Shown here: positions 9,427-17,204 of the stretch, piece after piece
Numbering within the stretch: the stretch's first letter is position 1
Layout: each line of letters begins with the position of its first letter
DNA from: SIG78 sp036677805
GTDB lineage: Bacteria > Verrucomicrobiota > Lentisphaeria > Victivallales > Victivallaceae
Reading direction: 5' to 3'
DNA length: 64,000 nt
Assembly (NCBI GenBank): GCA_036677805.1
Contig: JAVBVS010000009.1
Span: 62,001 to 126,000 of the forward strand
Program-made: the position numbers and the translations under genes
The notes under the pieces: generated by a model
What the model was told of the DNA's origin: nothing
Databases searched by the model: none
The model's input: the letters and a program-made list of their open reading frames with translations, nothing else

Positions 9427-9511
9427 AATGCTCAAAGAATGAACCTTTTGGCTGAATTTTGCACGCTAAATGCGAGGTTAAATCTCCTTCTGCAAATATG
9501 CAATGCTCAAA
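9427..9511. repeat. direct repeat AATGCTCAAA x2, candidate enhancer sites
   Basis: Two exact copies of AATGCTCAAA at 9427-9436 and 9502-9511, 75 bases apart (about seven helical turns), lie between the two divergent sigma54 promoters. The position fits upstream activating sites for an enhancer-binding protein. The sequence alone does not prove binding. Confidence 0.45.
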
Positions 9512-9518
9512 CTATCAT

Positions 9519-9535
9519 TTGGCATGGAATTTGCT
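9519..9535 (+). promoter_or_regulatory. sigma54-type promoter facing the 42-aa gene
   Basis: Plus strand reads TTGGCATGgaatTTGCT, one mismatch from YTGGCACG-N4-TTGCW, with GG and GC correctly spaced by ten bases. The start would fall near 9546, 40 bases before the GTG of the small gene at 9586. It diverges from the sigma54 promoter at 9370-9386. Confidence 0.7.
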
Positions 9536-9585
9536 TTTTATTCTGCAGCCGCGGCGTGAATCACAACAAAATCAGGAGGTATCCA

Positions 9586-9714
9586 GTGGCAAATTTCTAT
9601 TGCAAAAATTGCGGGCAGAGGTTTTCAAGTGTGCAGGGATGGATGTACTTAGAAGAGAAAAAATATATCCGGCTTTATCGTGATGGCAAGCCGTTAAGAG
9701 AATCAGATGCTTAG
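9586..9714 (+). CDS. 42-residue protein with one CxxC knuckle
   Basis: A short protein beginning (V/M)ANFYCKNCGQRFSSVQ, with one Cys-x2-Cys pair and a basic, charged C-terminal half (EEKKYIRLYRDGK). A single knuckle is half of a normal zinc ribbon, so it may dimerise round zinc or be a shortened relative of a longer ribbon protein. The GTG start is set by a strong AGGAGG six bases upstream. It is the only gene directly after the plus-strand sigma54-type promoter, so it may be part of the sigma54 response. Function unknown. Confidence 0.65.
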   Translation: MANFYCKNCGQRFSSVQGWMYLEEKKYIRLYRDGKPLRESDA

Positions 9715-10085
9715 TCCCACTTCCCTCCATCCTACCGGATGGTTCCGGCGCTCTCATGTTATCATTCTGCGAAAGCCAGCATTACAGCGTCAATCAATTT
9801 TAAAGATATTTCTCCTTTACAGTCTCTTCTTTTTGCAATAATAGAAAATCAGTACTACCTTAGTATTGAAGGGCGCAATCTCACGCATGGTGCATTTGGG
9901 TTGATTTTTAAAATATTGAATCTGAAAAAGTGTCACCCCGTTTCCTAGACAATGCAACTCAATAGCATCCGCCTATGCCACTATGACATTGGAAAAGCTT
10001 ATGAGAATATTTTCAAACAGAAACAATCGGAATTTCTGTCAAAAAATGTGTTGACATAGATTTTCTAAATGAGGAGTATTTGACG
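9715..10085. other. intergenic stretch with promoter-like sequence
   Basis: About 370 mostly AT-rich bases. A small perfect hairpin CCATCC-tacc-GGATGG lies near 9728-9743 just after the 42-aa gene, with no U-run. A TTGACA near 10051 may be the -35 box for the next gene, with a weak -10. The open frame at 9739-9948 has no ribosome-binding site or recognisable protein character and is not called. Confidence 0.4.
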
Positions 10086-10451
10086 ATGTGCAAGACCGAG
10101 TTGGAAAAAAAAATTGATGAATTGATGAACAAATGGTCAAAATACTGCCATAATCAACCACGGTGGTCTAATGCTGTTTTCGTGAAAGATGGCCCATTCC
10201 CATATTACGAAGATCAAAAAACAAAAATTCTTTTCATTGCCCGTGAATTATATGGAAGGCAAAATGATAAAGGTGGCTTGACTATAAATTATTGGGATGA
10301 ACGCGCCGGCATGGATAATTTAGGTGTTTTTCAATCCCGTTTACTGTATATTGCATATGGTATCGCCCATGGTCAATGTACTCAGAGAGATTGGGAAAAA
10401 ATGCAAGAGGCAAAAGAACTGAATCGTGAGCCGTCTTGTTTTTTTCGATAA
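10086..10451 (+). pseudogene. 5' fragment of a hypothetical gene, truncated at the restriction-island junction
   Basis: GAGGAG nine bases before the ATG at 10086 gives a good start for a protein beginning MCKTELEKKIDELMNKWSKYC. It continues with a coherent segment (KILFIARELYG, LTINYWDERAG) reminiscent of uncharacterised uracil-DNA-glycosylase-like proteins, which is a weak resemblance. The readable protein stops being coherent around 10430-10450, exactly where the convergent DUF262 gene also loses its natural C-terminus; the two frames overlap for 170 bases. The simplest reading is a deletion or insertion junction that broke both genes. Confidence 0.55.
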
Positions 10452-12768
10452 AGTCGGCGTCTCCGGCGAGGAAGTCGCGTACTTTCTGTATCTTCTCGCG
10501 GGAGGCGACCTCAAAGATCGAACCGTCAAGGCAGTCGGACTCCTGCAACATATTTTCCAGTGTATGCAAGGCGGCAATATAATTGACCGATGTTTTGTCC
10601 GCCAGCGTATCCTGCAGATACTTTTCGAATTTCTGCTCGTGGCTTACCGAGGGTTCATCGTTGATGGTCACTAAAATGTCGTCAATGCCATAGATACCCA
10701 GAAGTGTATTCAGAATCCGCAATTTATCCCAGGTGCTGGTGTGGGCGAAAAGATAAACTTTTTCGGCAATCGGCTTGAAATCCTTATGCGGCATCGTGCG
10801 GAAATAACCGTCGATACCCTTGGTGTTTTTGCTTTTGGCGAAGGTGTCGATGCGTTCGGGATCTTTTTGATAAAGATAGGAAGTCGCCTGAACATACAGT
10901 TCAACCCACTGCTTGACGGGAAAGGTCTCTTCCTCGATGGTGAATTCCAGCGGCTTCGATCCGGTGAAATATTCCGCCGGATCGTGGGCGATTGAAAGAT
11001 TGCGGGAATTGATCCTTTTTTCAAACGTGGTGGAAATCGGTTTCCATATCCGCAGGGCGCGATCCGCGAGCAGATCGGAACGTTTTTCCATCTCTTCGAC
11101 GGTCCATTTTGTCTGTTGCGCGGGAAATTCGTTCAACCATAAATGTTTTGCCGACTCATCGAAACCGAAAGAAGTCGTTATGAAGTCCGTAAACGTGCTT
11201 CTGGCAACTTTTGCCGAAAAACTTTTATTGCTCAGTTTGGAATTGTAGGCCGTCAGTGTCAGGTTTGCCAGCCGATGCAGCCATTCGTCGTGCACCGTTT
11301 CGAAGTTCTCGCCGAGATCGCGCTTCCAGAGTGAATTCATGGTCTGCGGCATAATGTGTTCAATGGTGTAGTTGCCGCTTTCGATCATGTCGTAGACGAC
11401 ATCCTTGCAGCCAAAGACCTTCGCGTCCCGGGTCAATCCGTTTTCCAGTCGGGCGAAAATGTATTTGCGGTTTTTGGACCGCATTTCATAAACTTTTTTC
11501 TCCCTCATCGCCTGCCGGAATTCACCGTCCATCGGGAATCTCGCCTTGCCGGACTTGTCCAGCAAAACCCGCTTCAGGCGTTCCTCGTATGGCGCGGAAT
11601 GGTCGAAGCGCATGACTGTTCTGTGGAGATCGGAAAAGATTTTGTTGAGCGAACTGGTCGGCAGATCACACATCTGGCGACGGAAAACATACGAGTCGAG
11701 GATATCGAAAACCGCGACCGTTTGATCATCGGTCAGCGTTCCGTTCTTCCATTCCAGCAGAATTTCAACGAGATAGGGGTAGGACGGCGTGACCTCCTGC
11801 TTGTTGAGGAAACAAATGCCACGGGCGATCTCCAGATTTTCCATGTCTTCCGGACACAGCAGATAGTGGTATGCCTCGGCATAGGCCAGCAGCAGTTCGA
11901 AGACGGATTGCCGGTCTTCAATCAGAGAGTCGTTTTCAGAACAGTATTTTTTGAATTTGGCGTAAATACAGGCCATGTTCGGAATATCCGAGGTTTTCGC
12001 GGTCAGAAAGTCGCGGATGAAAAGCCCGACGCCATCCTGATCTCCGCTTCTGGCGGTCAGTTCCTCGATCTTTTTCCAATATTTTTCGTAAAACCTGGTT
12101 TGAGGGACAAGCGGCAGATCCATCAGAACGTAGTTGCGGATCTTGTCGCCTTCGCAAAGATCGACTCCGGTGGAGTTGATGCTTTCGAAAATCAACTGCG
12201 GATTGTCCTCTTTGTCAATGGAAATATCGATGACCAGAAGCCGGGAGATGGCCTCTATGATATCTTCGGCGGAGAGCGCCGAGGTCAGAAGTTCATCGTG
12301 GAAGAAGAGGTAATTCTTCACGATGTGGGACTGCCGGTTCGATGTATTGCCGGAGAAAAGGCCTTCGAATGTTTCCGCATCGCCGGGAATATGGCGCAGT
12401 TTCAATTTGCAGGCGTCGTCGGAATATTCATCGACCAGATAGCGCTTGTAAAGTTTTGCCGATTCTTTTTGCGGATCGTCAATGGCTTTGGCGCCGTCTT
12501 CGATGGCGTTTTTCAATGCCAGGATGAGCAATGACACGGTTGTGATGCGCTGCTGGCCGTCAATAATCAGCAGATTGTCTTTTTCCGCCACCGAGACAAG
12601 ACTGCCGAAAAAGTGCGACGGCTTGTCATTGCGTATCGTCGTTTCCAAGTCGCGGAACAATTGTGCGCACTGTTCCTGTTTCCAGCTGTAATTGCGTTGA
12701 TAGATCGGGATTTCGAACCGGTCGTTCTTTCCGAGAAAATGCACCAGCGGTTTTGCGTCACCCTTCAT
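10282..12768 (-). CDS. DUF262/DUF1524 nuclease in type I R-M operon, 3' end probably replaced
   Basis: An 828-residue GmrSD-like protein. DUF262 motifs IPIYQRNYSW and IDGQQRITT lie in the first 80 residues, and the DUF1524/HNH-like block (YTIEHIMPQT, LANLTLTAYNSKLSN) near 475-560. The family includes nucleases that restrict modified DNA, which would complement the classical restriction enzyme beside it. The ATG at 12768 lies within the last codons of hsdR (11-base overlap) behind GGAGGGAAAC, so translation is coupled. Downstream of about residue 780 (DADFIEKNK) the frame is antisense to the broken gene at 10086-10451, so the final 45-50 residues are probably not native. Confidence 0.85.
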   Translation of the reverse strand: MKGDAKPLVHFLGKNDRFEIPIYQRNYSWKQEQCAQLFRDLETTIRNDKPSHFFGSLVSVAEKDNLLIIDGQQRITTVSLLILALKNAIEDGAKAIDDPQKESAKLYKRYLVDEYSDDACKLKLRHIPGDAETFEGLFSGNTSNRQSHIVKNYLFFHDELLTSALSAEDIIEAISRLLVIDISIDKEDNPQLIFESINSTGVDLCEGDKIRNYVLMDLPLVPQTRFYEKYWKKIEELTARSGDQDGVGLFIRDFLTAKTSDIPNMACIYAKFKKYCSENDSLIEDRQSVFELLLAYAEAYHYLLCPEDMENLEIARGICFLNKQEVTPSYPYLVEILLEWKNGTLTDDQTVAVFDILDSYVFRRQMCDLPTSSLNKIFSDLHRTVMRFDHSAPYEERLKRVLLDKSGKARFPMDGEFRQAMREKKVYEMRSKNRKYIFARLENGLTRDAKVFGCKDVVYDMIESGNYTIEHIMPQTMNSLWKRDLGENFETVHDEWLHRLANLTLTAYNSKLSNKSFSAKVARSTFTDFITTSFGFDESAKHLWLNEFPAQQTKWTVEEMEKRSDLLADRALRIWKPISTTFEKRINSRNLSIAHDPAEYFTGSKPLEFTIEEETFPVKQWVELYVQATSYLYQKDPERIDTFAKSKNTKGIDGYFRTMPHKDFKPIAEKVYLFAHTSTWDKLRILNTLLGIYGIDDILVTINDEPSVSHEQKFEKYLQDTLADKTSVNYIAALHTLENMLQESDCLDGSIFEVASREKIQKVRDFLAGDADFIEKNKTAHDSVLLPLAFFPNLSEYIDHGRYHMQYTVNGIEKHLNYPCRRVHPNNL

Positions 12769-15700
12769 GTTTCCCTCCAGTGAAGTCATCCGGCACGGCG
12801 ACGTCGGTTCCGCCGGCGAGGACGAACTCCCGTAAAAATGTATCGATTCTCATGCTGACTTTGAATGGCGGCAAGGTGGTGTCGCCGAGCCATTCAAAAT
12901 AGGCTTTGGCCTTGGTTCTGTCGACGCTTTTCTTCAGCTTTGTGAAGCGCCCGAATTCATCAAGATTCGCCTCCGTCACTTTGGTTTTCATAATGGAGAC
13001 AAGCTGCTTCTCATCGAGTCCCAACATCTGGACCAGACGTTGAATATGCTCGTACTTCGCCCTGGTCTGATACTCCGTGATGTATTCCCGGAAGGTTTTG
13101 CCGGGCTGCATCTGGACTTTTCCGCTTTCGACGTCATGCAGGAAAATGTTGGCATATTTCTGCTCCTCCTGCGTCAAGCCGGCGAAGGACTTGTGCAGTT
13201 CGCTCATGGTCTGCTGTTTCTCGGCCTCGTCAACATTTTTCTGCCCGAGAAGTTTCAGATATTTTTCAAAGCGGGAGTTCATATAGTCCGAATCGATTTT
13301 TCCGGTGTCGATTTCGGTCAGATGCCCGTCGATTTCAAACGGAATGTCTATGACGCCGCCTCCGCCGCTCGAAGTGAACATTTCCTTATAGCGCATGGCG
13401 AGAATCAGATAGGTGTTCTGATCGAAGGCAAGCGTGACCGTCGAGTCCGGCTTGCCTTCGGCCTGAAACTTGTACGTCAACTGTTTCCATTGGAACCCCT
13501 GGATTTCCGCCGCTTCGAGATGTTCGTTCAGCTTTTTGAAAAGGGAGGCGAATTTTCCGCGTTCGGACAGGTCTTCCGGCAAATTGTCGAAGTCGGGATG
13601 CCCGGCATTGGCAAAAAGATAGGAGATGTCCGCGAAAACGGCATTCATCTTGTTCAGATTGTGTTCGAGTCTTTGCACGAACAACCCAGTCGGGCGGTTG
13701 CCGGAGTAGAGTTCCACGGCGCGGTTGATGTTCTGTTCCATCGTATGCGGGAACCGATAGTAGCGGATCGTCCCGAACGGCTTCTCCGGCCCGAAGATCC
13801 GGTTGGTGCGGGAGAACGCCTGGATAATGTTCTCATACTCCAGCATTTTGTCCAGATACAGGGTATTCAGCCATTTCGAGTCGAATCCGGTCAGCATCTG
13901 ATTGACGACAATCAGCAGGTCGAGTTGTTTCTCCGGAGTGTTTTGAACGGCGATATAGGTTTTCTTGTGGGCAAGCCGTTTGGCGATGTCTTTTTTGAAT
14001 TGCGCATGGGTGGGAATGGAAAAATGCATCCCGTACCGGCGGTTGTAGTCATCGATGATTTCCACAAGCGCGTCTTCCTTGTATTCTCCGTTGCCCATAT
14101 TGTCGATGTTGGAATCAAACAGCGCTGTCGTCTTCAGTTCCGGCATGAATTCCTTGAACATCCGGTAATAGATGATCGCTTCCGGAATGCTGCTGGTGGC
14201 GAAGATCGCGTGGAACTTTCCGCCGTGGCTCAGCCGCAGCCAGTTTTCCCGGATATCCTCGATCACCATTTTTCGGTGTTCATCCCGTTCATACTGCGCC
14301 GGGGAAAGTTCATTTTCAATGCCTCTGACATAGCTGCCGTCCGGAGCGACATGCCCGGCCATTGCAACCTGGGAGGAATCCATGTAGTGGTAATAGACCG
14401 CGCTCTTTTTCGGGTCGGCGATAGCTTCCGCTTCCGTCTTGGCCTTTGCCTTCATCAGGGCTACCTGTTGGCGGATATCCTTGTCCCGGTAGGTCAAAAC
14501 CTTATAGGGGTCAAAGCCGAGAACGTTCTTATCCCGAATGCCGTCGGCGATGCTGTAGCGGTGCAATTCGCTGCCGAAGACGGTGGCGGTCGTGTTCATT
14601 TTCTTCTGGTTTTCCTCCTGAATGGGCGTTCCGGTAAAACCGAAGAAGATGGCGGACGGGAAGGTGTGCTTGATGGTGAGCAACATATCGCCGAATGTGG
14701 AACGGTGCGCCTCGTCGACGATGAAAACAATGCGTTTCGCCTTCATCAATGCGAGGTCATGGGCGTTGAATCCTTCCGGCTCGTCTTTGATATTGCTCAT
14801 TTTCTGGATGGAGGTCACGATCAAGGTGTTGGCCGGGTCGGAACTTTTCAGCTTGCTCACCAGTACGCCGGTGTCTTCCGTCGCCTGCACATCCTCGCCG
14901 TCGTCCGCGAAGCCGCGATATTCGAGCAGTGATTGCGTGCCGAGCTCAATTCGATCCATCAGGAAGATTACCTTGTCCGCATCCTGGGAACCGGCGATCA
15001 ATTGCGCCGACTTGAAACTGGTCATGGTTTTGCCGGAGCCGGTGGTATGCCAGATGTAGCCGCCAAGCTGATCGGCATCTTCCCATTTTGTTTTTGCAAC
15101 CTTATCCGAAATCGCGTTGGCGGCATAGTATTGATAGCTGCGCATCACCTTAAGAACGCCGTCCGTATTGTCGGCGACGGTATAAAATCCGATAAGCTGG
15201 TGGGCCATGGGAATGGAAAGCAGTTTTTCCGCAATATCCTGCCAGTTATTCAACGGTTCGTTGTTGAAGTCAGCCCAATGAAAGTAAAAATCCTTATTGA
15301 ACTGGCCGTCAGGACCGGGATTGGCGAAATAGAGTGTTTCCGCCGGCTCCATGGCGACAAAGATCTGAACCAGCGAAAAGAGACCGGAGAAAATTCCTTC
15401 ATGGGCGTATTTTTCGATCTGATTGCAAGCTTGAGTGACTGAAACGCCGCTGCGCTTGAGTTCGAGGTGGATGACCGGCATTCCGTTGATGAGCAGCATC
15501 AGGTCGCCGCGGCGGTCGCTGGTCAGGGGAGACGCTGTTTTGAATTTCGGCTGCCGGGCGATCTGGTAACGGCTTTGCCCGGCGGCGATCTCGCGGCGGT
15601 CGTAGATTTTCAGGCTGACCTCCTTGCCGAAGTGCAAGGCATCGTCCGGGTTGTCGCGCAGAATAGATACCGTCTTGCCGTTGATGAAGCCGTTCAGTTT

Positions 15701-15934
15701 CAGCGGCGTCCGGAGCGTGGCGATCTGCTCCATGATCTGCCGCATTTCGCCGTCGGTCAAGGGATAGTCTCCGAGCCGGTCGACTCCGCGATTGTTGGCA
15801 AACAGGATCTCCGCCCAGTTTTTCAGCAAATCCTCCCCCGTCGGATGGTTCAGCACCGCCGTCTCCCAGCCGTAGCGGGAAGTCAGTGCGGTGATCAAGG
15901 CCGTTTCAAACTCTTTTTCCTGTGAAAAGGTCAT
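12758..15934 (-). CDS. hsdR: type I restriction enzyme, R subunit
   Basis: A 1058-residue HsdR, the translocating nuclease subunit of a type I system. The N-terminal PD-(D/E)xK nuclease shows GDLMLLING...HLELKRSG (about residues 145-165). SF2 helicase motifs follow: Walker A HTTGSGKTMTS (about 305), DEAHRS (about 415) and FGFTGTPI (about 440). A long helical C-terminal region would bind the MTase core. The ATG is 2 bases after the hsdS stop, and the 3' end overlaps the DUF262 gene. The length is normal for the family and no lesion is seen, so it is likely functional. Confidence 0.95.
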   Translation of the reverse strand: MTFSQEKEFETALITALTSRYGWETAVLNHPTGEDLLKNWAEILFANNRGVDRLGDYPLTDGEMRQIMEQIATLRTPLKLNGFINGKTVSILRDNPDDALHFGKEVSLKIYDRREIAAGQSRYQIARQPKFKTASPLTSDRRGDLMLLINGMPVIHLELKRSGVSVTQACNQIEKYAHEGIFSGLFSLVQIFVAMEPAETLYFANPGPDGQFNKDFYFHWADFNNEPLNNWQDIAEKLLSIPMAHQLIGFYTVADNTDGVLKVMRSYQYYAANAISDKVAKTKWEDADQLGGYIWHTTGSGKTMTSFKSAQLIAGSQDADKVIFLMDRIELGTQSLLEYRGFADDGEDVQATEDTGVLVSKLKSSDPANTLIVTSIQKMSNIKDEPEGFNAHDLALMKAKRIVFIVDEAHRSTFGDMLLTIKHTFPSAIFFGFTGTPIQEENQKKMNTTATVFGSELHRYSIADGIRDKNVLGFDPYKVLTYRDKDIRQQVALMKAKAKTEAEAIADPKKSAVYYHYMDSSQVAMAGHVAPDGSYVRGIENELSPAQYERDEHRKMVIEDIRENWLRLSHGGKFHAIFATSSIPEAIIYYRMFKEFMPELKTTALFDSNIDNMGNGEYKEDALVEIIDDYNRRYGMHFSIPTHAQFKKDIAKRLAHKKTYIAVQNTPEKQLDLLIVVNQMLTGFDSKWLNTLYLDKMLEYENIIQAFSRTNRIFGPEKPFGTIRYYRFPHTMEQNINRAVELYSGNRPTGLFVQRLEHNLNKMNAVFADISYLFANAGHPDFDNLPEDLSERGKFASLFKKLNEHLEAAEIQGFQWKQLTYKFQAEGKPDSTVTLAFDQNTYLILAMRYKEMFTSSGGGGVIDIPFEIDGHLTEIDTGKIDSDYMNSRFEKYLKLLGQKNVDEAEKQQTMSELHKSFAGLTQEEQKYANIFLHDVESGKVQMQPGKTFREYITEYQTRAKYEHIQRLVQMLGLDEKQLVSIMKTKVTEANLDEFGRFTKLKKSVDRTKAKAYFEWLGDTTLPPFKVSMRIDTFLREFVLAGGTDVAVPDDFTGGKHEG

Positions 15935-15936
15935 AT

Positions 15937-17202
15937 TTACGATCCTTGCTCTTGCACAAACAGCTTTTGCAGAAAAGCCTGCTTGAGATTCTTCAGTTTT
16001 TCAAGTTCACGCTGATGAAGGGTGATAAAGGAGTCAAGTTCTTTGAAAAACACTTCAATTTTATACTGCTCTAATTTTGAGGGAACAAAAATATCTTGCT
16101 CTTCCAAATCACTTTTATTGAGATTCCCGATTGCTCCATTTCCGCCAGCAATATAGGTGCTGATAAAATTGGCATACCATGGCGCACTCATTAATGCGTT
16201 TACAAAAAAAGGATTTACACGGGGATGTGCAAGAAACATAAATCCACCATGAACCATCTTCTCTTGAGCGTAAAAGATGATGGCATGTTTCCCAACCAAC
16301 CGACTTGAGCCATTGGCTGCCGTAATCAGAATATCCCCAAATTCAACGCATGGAATATTAACAGCAGATGCTTTTACAAAGACATCATCGTTAGATTTTA
16401 CGAAAGTATCTTCCGCTATATTTGAAGAACGCAGAACACGAATACCCGTTGGTGATATATCAAGGGGAGAATATGTTAACCCTCGTCGAAATGTTGCAAT
16501 ATCTCCCAGCTTACGCAGTTTCCAAGCGTCAGTAAATCCATGAAACCGGATTTCCGGCACATCCGCCCCGGCTTTCGGAAACATTTTCTCCAGCATGGCT
16601 TTTTTCAGCGCCACCAGTTTTTCGTATTTGCGCTGGCGGAGGGTGATGAGAGAATCAATCAGCTCAGAAAATGTACCGACCTTTGCTTGTTCAAAGATAT
16701 CACCCGGATAAATCAATTCTGTATCAAAAAAGTCATCGGCAGAAATATTGAGCAGCCCATGGTTTCTTGCGCCCTCTGCAGCCCGTTTGGAGACTTCATC
16801 ATACCAAGTGTCTGTCTTGTAATATGACACTAAAAAATTCGAGTCGATCATTCCTGCTTTGATTGCAAACAAAATATAGAGGGTAGATAATACGCCAGCT
16901 TCATATCGATCTAACCGCCTTACGGTGCCGAAAGGGAACCCATCGGAATAGCTTTTGTTGTATGCGAATTCGCCCCTCTTTAAAAGATAATAATGACTTA
17001 CATTCTGGCTTGCCACGCGATTATTAAAATACGTAGTTTGATCAACCAATCCATAAAGCGATGAAATCGTTAAAGGGCGCGTTGATTCAAGGTGTGTATT
17101 TTTTCTCGTGACGCGTTCAATTATTTTTTTTAACTTTCGTCGTACCCATGAACCGCAGAATCCGACGAAGCGGACGCTGGGCACGTATTCGCCTTCCGTC
17201 AT
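15937..17202 (-). CDS. hsdS: type I restriction enzyme, specificity subunit
   Basis: A 421-residue HsdS with two target-recognition domains (about residues 15-165 and 225-385). Each is followed by a conserved helix: LIDSLITLRQRKYEKLVALK and ELDSFITLHQRELEKLKNLK. These set the spacing of the bipartite recognition site. The ATG at 17202 has GGGGAG seven bases upstream; a second ATG at 17208 overlaps the hsdM stop. The TRD-coding DNA is more AT-rich than the flanking hsdM and hsdR, as expected for exchanged TRDs. Confidence 0.95.
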   Translation of the reverse strand: MTEGEYVPSVRFVGFCGSWVRRKLKKIIERVTRKNTHLESTRPLTISSLYGLVDQTTYFNNRVASQNVSHYYLLKRGEFAYNKSYSDGFPFGTVRRLDRYEAGVLSTLYILFAIKAGMIDSNFLVSYYKTDTWYDEVSKRAAEGARNHGLLNISADDFFDTELIYPGDIFEQAKVGTFSELIDSLITLRQRKYEKLVALKKAMLEKMFPKAGADVPEIRFHGFTDAWKLRKLGDIATFRRGLTYSPLDISPTGIRVLRSSNIAEDTFVKSNDDVFVKASAVNIPCVEFGDILITAANGSSRLVGKHAIIFYAQEKMVHGGFMFLAHPRVNPFFVNALMSAPWYANFISTYIAGGNGAIGNLNKSDLEEQDIFVPSKLEQYKIEVFFKELDSFITLHQRELEKLKNLKQAFLQKLFVQEQGS

Positions 17203-17204
17203 GA

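Noticed and set aside
9430..9465. Third sigma54-like motif TTGGCTGAATTTTGC
   Set aside because: The GG to GC spacing is nine rather than ten bases, so it should not be recognised.
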